Source: Clonostachys chloroleuca (lineage: Eukaryota; Ascomycota; Sordariomycetes; Hypocreales; Bionectriaceae). Taken from it: 64,000 nucleotides of DNA. A model generated the notes under the pieces. That model made no database searches, was not told where the DNA came from, and was given only the letters and a program-made list of their open reading frames with translations. Below are positions 53,818 to 64,000 of this stretch, in pieces. Location of the stretch: the NCBI GenBank assembly GCA_037952775.1, contig JBANAY010000003.1, positions 1,860,001 to 1,924,000 on the forward strand. The letters are read 5' to 3'. The stretch's first letter is position 1; the number at the start of each line of letters is the position of its first letter. The translations under genes and the position numbers were made by a program.

Positions 53818-56800
53818 TCAATTATTTTTGATCTCCAGATGGTGATACAAGCCTGACCACCCCAACTACGAAAATGATTGCTGTAGTGCATGACTTGAAG
53901 AAATTCGTATTAGCAACATAGCACCATTTCTACTTCTTCTTCTTCTTCTTCTTCATCTTCACTTCTTTTTGAACTCTTTTTCTTTTTATCTATTACGATT
54001 GTTTTTAAAGCCATCTTTTGATGGAGGAGTTGGGGATATTGGACTGGAGCCGTTATTTAGTTTTTGCCTCGTTGAGTGACGTATTACGACGTCTTTCGGT
54101 GGAGGATGCACTATCTCGTCCTTCACCAACCTTCTTCTGCAACTCCCGATTGGGAGTTTGCCCATTACTCTCCTGTTTGCGGGGGACGTTAATCTTGTTT
54201 TTAGGCGTTTTCTTGCGCAAGAATTTGGAGGACACAGAGAGCTGGAGTTTTTGAGAAACTTGAGTCAAGAGATGGTTGACTGGCTGGACGGAGTCGGTTC
54301 ATCATTTACATACAACTCTTTTTTGACACTTCTTTCAAGCCATCATTCCTGACCGCAAAGTGCGTGATTCCCTTTAAGGCACTGTGTGAAAGCATAATCT
54401 ACTTGAAAAATCAACCACACCTCAAGCAATTCCTTCAACCGACTTGCGAGAACCGGGTGTTCCGAGGGCGGCTTCAATTTACAAGGAACATCCATTGAAC
54501 GGTTCGAACTATGACTAAAAAAGCACGTTATGGCACCCACTCCTTGAAGTTCCTGGCAGTTCCAGCATCTCCGACTGGTATAGGGCCTTGAGGGCCTGGG
54601 CTTGCTCTTAATACGGGGAGCGTGCGGTTGTTATTACATAGGTGACAACGCAGACATAGCGATGATCATCAACGCATTCTAGAAACACGAGCGGTAGAGC
54701 AGGTGATTGGGGGAGGGAGGGAATTACCAATGCGAGGAGGTCATGCCAGAAAATTACCTGCATGCCTGCTAGCACGCTCCGAACCAGATTGCGACCTGTT
54801 ATTTTCGGTCCCGCGAAGCATTATGACGGCGGGGAGGGCTATATCAGAAAGGATTGGTAAGAGACATCTCACTGAGGGTATGACGCGGGATCCCTGCCAT
54901 TCTGCATGCAGCAGCAGCTGGCTGGGGAATTTTCGATCAGTAATCCCCATCTGAATGGGAATAAAACAATTAAATTTTTTAATTTACGTTCATGTGCGTG
55001 CCACGTTGTGCATGGCATGCTGCCCTTGGGGGAGGGGCGTGGAGTTGGTTGTTTTCCAATGTCTTTGGTCAGCAGACAAGCGAGGGTAGAAAAGCAAGGG
55101 GAGATCCCAGGGGTGAGCAGACAGATCCCGGGGCCGGTACGCTGGTAACGGTTGTCGCTGTGTCAATACACCTTATCCGTATATGGAGGAAAGAGTTCTT
55201 TCTTTTTCACCCTAGGGGAATGGGCTGGAAAGGAGGCTGTAAATGCGCGGATACGAGTTTGTTGATGTGCGGATACGCCCACATGAGAACATGAAATTGA
55301 TGTGTACTGACCAACCTGTCGCCCGGACTTTCGGTATTTCCTGTGCTTCGCTTACCTTGAATGTCGGTGGAACATCCATGGGGCAGATCACAGATCAGTG
55401 AAGCTAAAACCAAGCGGCCACGCCGCAGGTTGCGACGCTGGAAAGGGAGATGGGAGATCGGTCCCAGCCCGGCTGAAACTATGCAAGTACTTCAGACGGG
55501 TTTGCGTGGAGGAGTAGGGTTGGAAATTTGCCTGCAACCAACGGCGTTGCTATCTATGTGGGCGTATTGTCTTGATTCCCTTGGATAATCCCTTGGATGG
55601 GAGTTGAGCCCCTGCGATTGCCCATGCTTTGGAGAGGGACCAAGAGGGGAAAGGGCACGAGGTGCTGCACGTACGCATACTTACGTACATGTGTTGGAGC
55701 CCAGGGCTGAGCAGGTAGTCCGCCGTTGGCTCGCAATCACACAAGACCCGGAGCTCGAACCCGGATCTGTGGATAGGCAGGGTGGGTGGATGAGTGTGTG
55801 TGGATGGGCATATGAATGGGCGGATGGCTGGACGGAGGGTTTTGAAATTTTTGGGTCTTGGGCCAAGCATGAATTAGGGGACGAGGACCCTGGACGATGA
55901 TGCATGCTCGGATCAGTGAATGGCAAGGCTAGTATGTATGCAGCTGCGAAGCCGACGAGACCGACAAGATGGTGGACGAGACGGGCCAAGGTGAGCAGCA
56001 TGGCATGCTTGTTTGATGCCGGTTTGATGGGGGACGTGCGCCGTCCGTATGTAAGACAGGCTGATGGACTGTTATCTCCTGTTTCCGATCTGCTGATGTG
56101 ATGGAGATTGGATGGGGACAAGCATGCAGTATTTTTAATCCATATTTGATGTGAGAGCGTAGCCAGAGAAACGAGGTCATTGACCAGGCGGCTGGCTGAC
56201 TTGTAGGTTGGCTGCAGTATCTCACAGGCCGCAGGACTGACCCGAATACCTAAACGAACACTGTCCATGGCCCGATATGCATGCACTGTGGGCAGAGCCC
56301 TATCTAATTTGGGTGCGTTGGATCAAGGCATCACGCTGTGACATATCGTGAACGACTGATGAAAGGAGTCACCTCTGGGCTGGTTGTGCGCATTTGGGGT
56401 GATCAGAAGGGCAATTTTTGCGGGCGGACCTCTTCGCCCCCAGAGGCAGGACGAGACTAAAACAAAGCCGTTGATGCTCGAACGGGTGTTTCTTCATGGC
56501 AATCACTGCAAGTCTACAGGGCCCAAGACAGCCTAGTTTAGCTCCGCGTACTACGGCCGGGTGAAGGAAGCACACGGCGGTCCGCGCTGCTGCTCTGCAT
56601 TAGCAACGCCTGGTGGTGTGGCTCTTGGATGGTATGGGAGATGCCCACTGATGTCTTTGCCTGTCTGTGTGTGCCATGGGACAGTGTCAGTGTCGAGCTG
56701 ACGAGCAGGACGACGATGCTCGCTCTGGGTGCTTCCTTGTCCTTGTGCCAGCCCAGGATCTATCCCATACATGATCCATTCACACCAGCAGAGCAGCATT

Positions 56801-58219
56801 GATCCCAGCAGGCCAAGTTCAGTGGAGGTCTGTAGTGGGTCAGGCAGCTAGGTTCCATAAAACCCAGGAACAGAACGCCCGAAGAGATGAAGGAAAAGCT
56901 CGATAATCATGCCTCGAGGTCCACGGAGACTCGGAGAGGCCATGGGAGGGGAAGGCCCCCGTCGTCCCCCCTCCCCCCGCCTTGCCCTGCCCCTGGCCCT
57001 CGCCCAGGAACTGCCTGGATGTGATGGGCGAGGCCAAGCATCGATCGGGGGATTGGGCTTGGGATGGGAATCATGGGATGGGACGGATGGAATGCGAAAC
57101 TGGCAAAGCAGAGCCAGCAAGCCGGGCAGCCAAGGTAAAGAAGACGCCTCGTGCATGCATGGATGAATCTTAATTAAGAACATGCATCCTTTCCTTGCTT
57201 CTTCTTCCTTCTCGAAAACCTCCTCGCCCCAAATGGTGCAACGCTACACGCCGACTGCAGGCACTCAGCATCACACCGTTTCCCACCCGTGTCCCCAATC
57301 CATTGGTGTACCAACAGCCCAAAGACGGTCTTGGAAGCACTAGCACCTCGAAATCGGGAACCCTGCGCACCGTGCTTATTTATCGTGGCTGTGAGAAGTG
57401 ACGAGAGGGCGGCTTGAGGTCCGGAGCGAGATATATTTATATACCCATATAAATATACACACATACTGCGCTGCTCACATCAAATCACATATTTGTCTGC
57501 CGAGCTAAATACCCCTCTATATATATCCTCCGAGTAAGCCATTCCCGCATCTAAGGCGCCCGCCGCTGGATGCTGCTGTCCCCAAGTCCCCAAGGCCAAG
57601 TCCCGAAAGCCAATTTCCAGGACGCACAGCGCTGTCCGGCCTGCTGCTCGCACCGCTGCCGGCGCCACCATCAATGCGCATATGGTTAACGGGCCGCTTC
57701 CTTTTCTGACGCTGTGCAGGAGACGTGCATAGCGGATTACCACCTCCTGCGTCCGTACCAGTGCGAATCCGTCCCTGCTAGCCCCAAGGTAGCGTCTGCC
57801 CAGTTAATGTGGGCAGCTCTCAGAGCACCGTCGCCCGCCAGACAGTCCCACGAGCCCAAGTGCTTACCGGCGTGCGCTGCCGCATTATTAACCCCAGCAG
57901 GAGCAGCTTTCCCCTGAGGCTGGCTCAAACTCTGTGCAGCGTGGTTTGCGAATTGTGTGCGTGTGTGTGAGCGCCCGAGAGTGTGTGCGAGTGCGAGTGT
58001 CCACCCACTCCAGCAGCCCGAGCCACAGGCATAGCACCAGCCCAAACCCCTCGAACGAACCGAACGAACGCTCGCGCTCTCCACCGACAGACAGCCCCCT
58101 CCCGCTGCTGCAAAAAGACGGCACAATCGCTCGCCGGGATCCCAGCCTGGCCACACGCAGGAAGGCCGAGGGCGCGCATGCCGTCGAAGCAGACCGTACC
58201 ATGTATACAAGTCGTCGCC
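53818..58219. other. Long intergenic region (4.4 kb) before the RasGAP gene
   Basis: The largest gene-poor stretch. It begins with a (TTC)n tract at 53932-53957 (3' UTR side), holds an inverted AAATT/AATTT stretch at 54971-54986, GGATGG-rich DNA near 55785-55835, and a GT-rich run at 57955-58003 ahead of the RasGAP start. A minus-strand frame from about 56000 starts with a signal-peptide-like MLLTLARLVHHLVGLVGFAA but has no other support. Part is probably the long promoter and 5' leader of the RasGAP gene. Confidence 0.4.
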
Positions 58220-61200
58220 ATGCCTCCTGACAAGATCGATGAGCGGGTCCCTCGCCCGTCAGCAGCAGCAGCAAGCCGGTTGAACCATAATAATAGTGCC
58301 GCCTCCTCCACCACCGCCAACATTAATAGTCCTCAGGCCCAGCTCCCGCAGCACCTCCCGCCTCAGCACCAGCACCAGCATCAGCACCAGCTCCAGGTCC
58401 AGCATCCGCACGCTGCCCCTGCCACGGTGCCGACTCCGCTGGCGCCGCCTCCCCAGCAGCCGCTCCAGCAATCGCAGCCCATTGAGTCCTCACGCAATGC
58501 CATGGAGCGAACGAGCACTCACAGCCTCCGGGCTGCCTTTCGGTCCTCCTACTCCAACCACACCCATAACCACAACGGAGGAGGCGTCGCCGGCACCATC
58601 CGCGCCGTAACGCCCGAGGTGGGCGATGCCCCCGAGGTCACCATTGGCTCTTCCTCTGATGCGACCGCCTCCACCCTGCATCACAGCAGCAGCGCCGCCG
58701 TCGCCTCCCACGAAACCTCGCCGCGATCCATCCCCAGCGGGCCCAGCAGCCGTCGCCAGGGCATGGTCTTCAACGACTCCTTCAGCGACGCCTACGAGAG
58801 CACCGACTCGAGCCCCCCGCCCCCCTCCACCTCCACCTCGGCCAACCGACTGACCAGCAGCTCCTTCCGCCCACGAACCCGCACCATGGACGCCGCCATG
58901 CTGACGAACCAGAGGGCCGCGCCCCCGGGCATTGAGCAGCGCCATCGCGTTGGCAGCATGAGCTCGTCCGGTTCCCAGCCGACGGGTCCCATTCCCACCT
59001 CCGCCCCCGAGGAGCCCAGGCTGCCCGCCGCCGGCCTCGAGTCGACCGGATTCCCTACCATCATGGGAGGCCGAAGTTTCGAAGCCGCCGTCCCCACGAA
59101 CAAGAGCAGCGACAAGAAGACCAGCTCGAACCGCAGGCTCATGAAGCGCCAATCCTCACATCCTGCCCCTCACCCTCCAATACCCTACTCGCCCTCCATC
59201 GATAGCCTGGCCATCCCGATATGGATCGAGAACCCTCACAGAATCACCCAGCTGATGCTCACCCTGTGCGGCAAGATGCGTGGAGAGGTCGAGTACCAGG
59301 GCGAGTCGGGGGGATCGTGGTACATGGGGTTGGCGTACATCGACGACGACAGGGGCTGCTTGATGTTCGACTCGGGCCAGAGCGGCCCCTTCCACATCCC
59401 AATTGTGGCGGATCTGCGTGGCTGCAGGGTCTATCCGGTAGACTACCCGGAGGCGGGCAAGCGATGCCTCGAGCTCATCTCGTCGAACCCCGTCATCGAG
59501 GTGCTGATGTACCCGCGGGAGCATTCTCACTTTGATTTCTGGCTGGCCGCCCTCTTGTGTTGGCAGCAGCTGCGGCCGCCGTTGGTGAAACCCTCGGCTT
59601 CGAAACCCTCGAGCCCCGCGAGCCCCGTCCGTCCTGAGCTTAAGAGGCGAGGACAATCCACCGACGCGCCAAAGTCATCGGCTGTCATCAAGGTTGGCAA
59701 GGTCCAGGTTTGGGACAAGGGGCTGGCTGGTAACCCATACATCTTGACGAAGCGGTCGTCGACTAGAGATCCACGCTCAACGGCAATGGCATGGGTCACG
59801 GTTTCGTTTACACTATCAGACAATGGCGAGCTCAAGCTCATGGCGGAGAACGACGGCACGATACTTGCCATTATCGAGATGTCCCAGTTGTCACGGAGCG
59901 CCGTTCAGCAGCTGGACAAGACGGTCCTGGGCGAGGACCACTGCATCGCCGTATTCCCCATGTACGCGCTCAAGGCACGGCAGCTGAGCGTCTTCCGACC
60001 CGTGTATCTGGCGGCCGAGACCCGGGTCCAGTTCGAGGTGTGGTTCGCCCTCCTTCGGGCATTCACCGTCCCGGACATCTACAAGCTCGACGAGCCGGAT
60101 AAGGACCTGGCGCAGAAGGTGGAGGACGTCGACAAGGCCCGCCCCGGCGAGGTCTTCCGCGTAGAAAAGACGATCCAGGTGCGGGTGACGGAGGCGAAAA
60201 TGAAGCCCAAGAATGGGGCGGCGGAGGCATCGCCCCAGACGCGCCCTGACAAGAGCTCGAGAACGACACTAGTCGACCCGTTGGTTGGGAATTATTTGGC
60301 TGAGGTCATGTTGGACGGCGAGGTCAGGGCACGGACGATGACAAAGGCCTCCACAAAGAACCCTTTTTGGAGGGAGGACTGCGAGTTCACGGACCTCCCG
60401 CCCACGATCCCCCAGCTCTCGGTGAGGTTAAAGAATGTGGACGGGTACGTCGAGCCGCCTCACAGCCCCGCTGCCAAAACGTCCAACAACACCAATGAAG
60501 TCATCTGCGGTACAGTCGACCTATCGCAAGCGTCGACAGACCCGGCATCCAAGGATAACGAGCAGTGGTTGCCCATTCTGGATGACAAGGCGGAGACGAT
60601 CGGATCCATGCTGATCCGAGTTGCCCACGAAGAGCTTGTGGTACTTCTGGCAAAGGAGTACCAGCCTCTGGCTGGAATCATCCACAACTTCCAATCTAAC
60701 CTGACGACGCAGGTCTCAAATGCTCTTCCAGGCCATTTGCGTAGAGTGGCAGAGCTCTTTCTCAACATTTTCCAGGTGTCTGAGAAGGCGAGTGATTGGA
60801 TCATGGCCATGGTCGAGGATGAGATTGATGGAATAGGCAGCCAGGCGACGATCAAGAAGTACCGCTTTGGCAGCCGAGTGAAATCAAACGACTCAGGGGA
60901 ATCTGCCAATCATCGGGATCTTATGGTTCGCGACATGAACAAGTCGCTGACGGGCGAGGCGAACCTGTTGTTCCGTGGTAACACGCTCCTAACCCAGTCG
61001 CTCGAGTTTCACATGCGCAGGCTGGGCAAGGAGTTCCTGGAGGAGACGCTCAAGGACAAGATTTACGAGATCAACGAAATGGACCTGGACTGCGAGGTAG
61101 ACCCATCCAAACTCCACCAAGCAGTGGATTTGGACCAGAGATGGAGAAGACTCATCGATATCACGACTGACATTTGGAACTGCATCTGCACCTCGGCAAA

Positions 61201-62182
61201 ACGTCTTCATCCTGAGCTCAGAGGTATCCTCAAGTACATCCGGGCCGTCGCCGAGGACCGATATGGCGACTTTCTTCGTACGGTAGCATACACGTCCGTG
61301 TCCGGATTTCTGTTCCTGCGATTCATCTGCCCTGCCATTCTCTCACCAAAGTTGTTCGGACTTTTGCGTGATCACCCTCGACCTCGGGCTCAACGAACTT
61401 TCACATTGATTGCCAAGGCGTTACAAAAGATGGCCAATTTGTCAACGTTTGGCAAACGAGAGGAATGGATGGAGCCCATGAATAGGTTCCTCGGTACACA
61501 GAGGAGCGTGTTCAAGGATTATGTAGATCAGATCTGCGATGTGCCCGTGGACCACATTGTCAAGACGATACCTCCAGGATACAGCACACCCCTGACGATT
61601 ATGAATCGACTGAGTCCTACAGCCCGGGAAGGATTCCCCAGCCTCCCTTTTCTTATCGACCAGGCAAGGAACTATGCCAGCCTGGTCAAGTTGTGGGTGG
61701 ATGCCAAGCCAGCAGAGAACTCGAAGAAGGTAACAATTGAAGGCGAGCTGCTCATCTTCAACGATATCTGCTTCGCCCTGCAGTCCCGTTCAGACTCTTG
61801 CCTTGCAAAGGATGAGAGCCTCGAGCTTAGCGAGTTCCGCCCTGGTATGACCACTGAGGAACTCGCCGAGGTACTCGAGCAAGCCTCTCTCTTCGAGACG
61901 ATGACCCATTCATATGCAGGCTCTACTACTTGGACGGAGTCAGAGCAGCCTCCTGGAAGCTCAGGCAGTGACACCCTCGAGGATGATAACAGACGTAGCA
62001 GAGACTTTCGAAGAACCAGAGACGGTCATGACAAAAAGCGATACATGACCAGCGGTGGAACAGCCAAGGGCAAGAATGGCAAGGTGGGGCGTACCATCCT
62101 CAACGGCATCATGAGGATAGGCGGCAGAGCAGACAGCCCAGAACACAAGGAAAAGAAATCGGACTCAAAGAGCCAGAAATGA
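58220..62182 (+). CDS. RasGAP with PH-like/C2 domains, Bud2-type
   Basis: Single exon of about 1320 residues from the ATG at 58220 (MPPDKIDERVPRP). The frame is open from 57983, and an in-frame ATG at 58178 is an alternative. The N-terminal 310 residues are disordered, with a His/Gln run (QHQHQHQHQLQ) and Ser/Pro tracts. The middle has a PH-like region (WIENPHRITQLMLTLCGKM), a second PH-like part, and a C2 domain (about 650-800: YLAEVMLDGEVRARTMTK, NPFWREDCEF). The RasGAP domain starts near 870, with the arginine finger in LLFRGNTLL (Arg919) and the FLRFICPAI signature (about 1032-1040). C2 plus RasGAP is the layout of Bud2/Cla2, the GAP for Rsr1/Bud1 in polarity, rather than the much longer IRA proteins. 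It probably acts at the cortex. Confidence 0.88.
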   Translation: MPPDKIDERVPRPSAAAASRLNHNNSAASSTTANINSPQAQLPQHLPPQHQHQHQHQLQVQHPHAAPATVPTPLAPPPQQPLQQSQPIESSRNAMERTSTHSLRAAFRSSYSNHTHNHNGGGVAGTIRAVTPEVGDAPEVTIGSSSDATASTLHHSSSAAVASHETSPRSIPSGPSSRRQGMVFNDSFSDAYESTDSSPPPPSTSTSANRLTSSSFRPRTRTMDAAMLTNQRAAPPGIEQRHRVGSMSSSGSQPTGPIPTSAPEEPRLPAAGLESTGFPTIMGGRSFEAAVPTNKSSDKKTSSNRRLMKRQSSHPAPHPPIPYSPSIDSLAIPIWIENPHRITQLMLTLCGKMRGEVEYQGESGGSWYMGLAYIDDDRGCLMFDSGQSGPFHIPIVADLRGCRVYPVDYPEAGKRCLELISSNPVIEVLMYPREHSHFDFWLAALLCWQQLRPPLVKPSASKPSSPASPVRPELKRRGQSTDAPKSSAVIKVGKVQVWDKGLAGNPYILTKRSSTRDPRSTAMAWVTVSFTLSDNGELKLMAENDGTILAIIEMSQLSRSAVQQLDKTVLGEDHCIAVFPMYALKARQLSVFRPVYLAAETRVQFEVWFALLRAFTVPDIYKLDEPDKDLAQKVEDVDKARPGEVFRVEKTIQVRVTEAKMKPKNGAAEASPQTRPDKSSRTTLVDPLVGNYLAEVMLDGEVRARTMTKASTKNPFWREDCEFTDLPPTIPQLSVRLKNVDGYVEPPHSPAAKTSNNTNEVICGTVDLSQASTDPASKDNEQWLPILDDKAETIGSMLIRVAHEELVVLLAKEYQPLAGIIHNFQSNLTTQVSNALPGHLRRVAELFLNIFQVSEKASDWIMAMVEDEIDGIGSQATIKKYRFGSRVKSNDSGESANHRDLMVRDMNKSLTGEANLLFRGNTLLTQSLEFHMRRLGKEFLEETLKDKIYEINEMDLDCEVDPSKLHQAVDLDQRWRRLIDITTDIWNCICTSAKRLHPELRGILKYIRAVAEDRYGDFLRTVAYTSVSGFLFLRFICPAILSPKLFGLLRDHPRPRAQRTFTLIAKALQKMANLSTFGKREEWMEPMNRFLGTQRSVFKDYVDQICDVPVDHIVKTIPPGYSTPLTIMNRLSPTAREGFPSLPFLIDQARNYASLVKLWVDAKPAENSKKVTIEGELLIFNDICFALQSRSDSCLAKDESLELSEFRPGMTTEELAEVLEQASLFETMTHSYAGSTTWTESEQPPGSSGSDTLEDDNRRSRDFRRTRDGHDKKRYMTSGGTAKGKNGKVGRTILNGIMRIGGRADSPEHKEKKSDSKSQK

Positions 62183-63810
62183 GCTGCAAACGATACTCTT
62201 CGCCTCGTTCTACAGGACACAAGGGTCTCGTGCTCCTTTCTTTTTGGTTAATTCTTTTCCTTCTGACTTGCCACGTCTTTTGCTGTTTCTTCTTCATCAA
62301 CATCTGGAAGGGAAACTTCTTTCCGGCTCTTCATACACGGATTCCTATCTCCTTTTCTTTCGACGCATCTATTATCGTGTTATTTTTCTTGCACAGCGAC
62401 GCCGCTATGAATTGACGACCTGAAACGCTATATCCAGCATCTCTATCCTCACAATCAAGAAAACCAAAAATAAACTTCTCGCCCGCCGTTCAACCATCTA
62501 CCTCCCCCTATCTTCGCTATTTTCTCGACCTTGGACCTATCCTTCAACGATTCCTTCCCCGCCGAATATCAACTATCACAAAAAAGTGAAGCCATGGCTT
62601 TCCTCAGCATGAATCGGAGCATTTCTCTGCGAGGATTATGAGATCTTGCAGGATGCATATCTATATATCACTATATATACCCCCCAAAAGAACAGCACGC
62701 TGGCCGGACTTCTCGTCTCGTCTTGTTATACTTGCATATCCTAGATGTTTTTGGAGATTGGCCAGCAGCATGGCTTTGATCGGGTAACTTCCCTCTTCCC
62801 CTTTTTTTGGATTTCGAAGTGGACGAACATCTATATTCCCTAGCTTTTGCATCCACCTTGCCCCTATTCTTACTCTTCTTTGTCTCTCGCTCTACGATAT
62901 TATACCTTTCATGACAGGGGACATGTTGACTACTATGCATGGCTAAAAGCAACGCCGTGTCTGGAGGGTGAAATGCCCCTGTTTCGCGTTATGTACCAGT
63001 GGATGAGAGATGAAAACCAACCTCACGTTTACCGAAGAACGACTCCTCACTTTACTTATTTACCCCCTTCTCTTCACCTATCCCCCCTTCGACAACCTGC
63101 CACGGTTGGCTGGGCACGTACCAAAAACGCATCGTACAGGCCCCTGAACCCGAAGAACACAAAAGCCATCATTGACGCCTTTTAACCCCCCTGGAGGGAG
63201 GGAGAGGCAGTTGGGGAACAACAAACGAAAGAGAAAAAAAACCCCAACCGGATCCGTCTTTGCTGCCCCGGCAAAGATAGGGAAAGAGACGGAAAGCTTT
63301 GGAGCGGTTGGAGAGATTAGACTACTAGAAACTTTTTTCCATAGTAAATATACACACCCTTTGAGGTGTTGGAATAACTACAGTGGCTGCTACGTGAATC
63401 CTGTGACATGAATTCCCATCGTATGTTGGGTGTAGTGAACGGGATCGACGCTTCCACAAAAAGAGAAATCTCTATGTATTGATTTGTTTTTCAAACGTTT
63501 TTTATCTTTTCGTCGACCCCTCTCTGGGTGCACTAGTATCACAACTAATCGTACGCAGCTCCCTCCTAGGAAAACAAAAACAACCCAACAAAGAAATAGA
63601 AAGAAATTAGCTCAAATGGGCCCTCTCGTCTTCTCTTACAACCCCTGGGTCGTTGATATCATGAGCAAACGTATGATGCCGATGTAGTTCTCATCGGAGA
63701 TGTACTCCCTCCTCGTTACGTTTGATGTTCCCCCTTTCTCCTTTCCTAACTAACTTTTCTTCTTTTTTTTTTCTTCCTTTTCTCTTAGTTTTTTCTCATC
63801 TTCGCTTTTT
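62183..63810. other. Convergent intergenic region (1.6 kb)
   Basis: Holds the RasGAP 3' UTR and the 3' UTR of the minus-strand cyclophilin. Many T runs. No supported gene or RNA. Confidence 0.45.
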
Positions 63811-64000
63811 CTAGTCGAAGAACTTCTTGTAAGCAGCCTTCTCCTTGGCAGCGCGAGCGTTAGCCTTGGCCTTGACGGAGTTGAGCTCGTTGGTGACGGC
63901 CGAGTCCTCGGGGACGAGCCTGTGCGCCTCCTCGAGGTCCTTGAGGGCCGACTCCTCGTCCTTGAGGCGGACGTTGGCGAACCCCCGGCGGTAGAGCGCC
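63811..64000 (-). CDS. Cyclophilin-40 (peptidyl-prolyl isomerase D), C-terminal part
   Basis: Only the last 63 codons are in the window, on the minus strand; the gene enters from the right edge. The visible part, ALYRRGFANVRLKDEESAL then AVTNELNSVKAKANARAAKE and KAAYKKFFD at the stop, is the last TPR repeat and C-terminal helix of cyclophilin-40 (Cpr6/Cpr7-like). Its TPR domain binds the EEVD tail of Hsp90 (the catalytic cyclophilin domain is upstream, outside the window). Codons are strongly G/C-ending, as in highly expressed genes. Confidence 0.9.
   Translation of the reverse strand, partial: ALYRRGFANVRLKDEESALKDLEEAHRLVPEDSAVTNELNSVKAKANARAAKEKAAYKKFFD

Noticed and set aside
58490..59152. 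A 220-residue minus-strand frame opposite the RasGAP N-terminus
   Set aside because: Antisense shadow of a GC-rich coding region, low-complexity Gly/Arg, no motif.
1..64000. CRISPR arrays, prophage, bacterial operons, viral or toxin genes
   Set aside because: No regularly spaced repeats with unique spacers and no such gene families; the gene structure is eukaryotic with introns throughout.

Overview
The window is nuclear DNA of a filamentous ascomycete (Pezizomycotina, most likely Sordariomycetes). The evidence is split genes with 55-125 bp GT-AG introns carrying CTAAC/CTGAC branch points, strongly C-ending codons in conserved genes, CT-rich promoters, two dispersed pol III tRNA genes, and wholly fungal families (ICE2, DUF218, DUF2408, Bzz1, PTH11-type rhodopsin, allantoate-permease-like MFS). 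Genes lie on both strands with no operons. I rebuilt most multi-exon genes by finding splice sites that keep reading frame and family similarity. I could not run any search, so family names rest on recognised motifs.

Layout. 1-0.6 kb: 3' part of an unrecognised minus-strand gene. 1.7-8.3 kb: folylpolyglutamate/dihydrofolate synthase-like protein with a long C-terminal extension, a DUF218 protein, an alpha/beta hydrolase and ICE2. 9.3-15.9 kb: a decayed island holding a 224 bp MITE-like element with terminal inverted repeats, a frameshifted D-aminopeptidase-family gene, a disabled PTH11-like rhodopsin gene and a relic F-box start with several stops. 16.6-26.4 kb: conserved housekeeping block (sphingolipid delta-4 desaturase, VAP/Scs2, UBA-UBX protein, ribosomal stalk P1, DUF2408 protein). 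27-31.3 kb: alpha/beta hydrolase, tRNA-Glu(CUC), a cluster of three covarying hairpin repeats, and an MFS permease. 33.9-40.1 kb: C2H2 zinc-finger protein, a candidate small secreted protein, tRNA-Gln(CUG), and Bzz1 (F-BAR/C1/2xSH3). 42.3-53.8 kb: peroxisomal Pcs60-like acyl/oxalyl-CoA synthetase, a 111-residue hypothetical, an F-box/zinc-binding protein, mitochondrial ribosomal protein MRPL20, and a disordered hypothetical. 58.2-62.2 kb: a large C2/RasGAP protein of Bud2 type, preceded by 4.4 kb without a convincing gene. The right edge cuts the 5' part of a cyclophilin-40.

The genes do not form one pathway. There is a loose theme of ER and membrane biology: ICE2, the ceramide-type desaturase and the Scs2/VAP tether all act at the ER, and Bzz1 and the Bud2-like RasGAP act at the polarised cortex. 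I found no CRISPR array, virus, toxin or secondary-metabolite cluster. The most unusual signals are the MITE-like element, the three covarying hairpins at about 29.0-29.3 kb, and the mutational decay at 10-15 kb.
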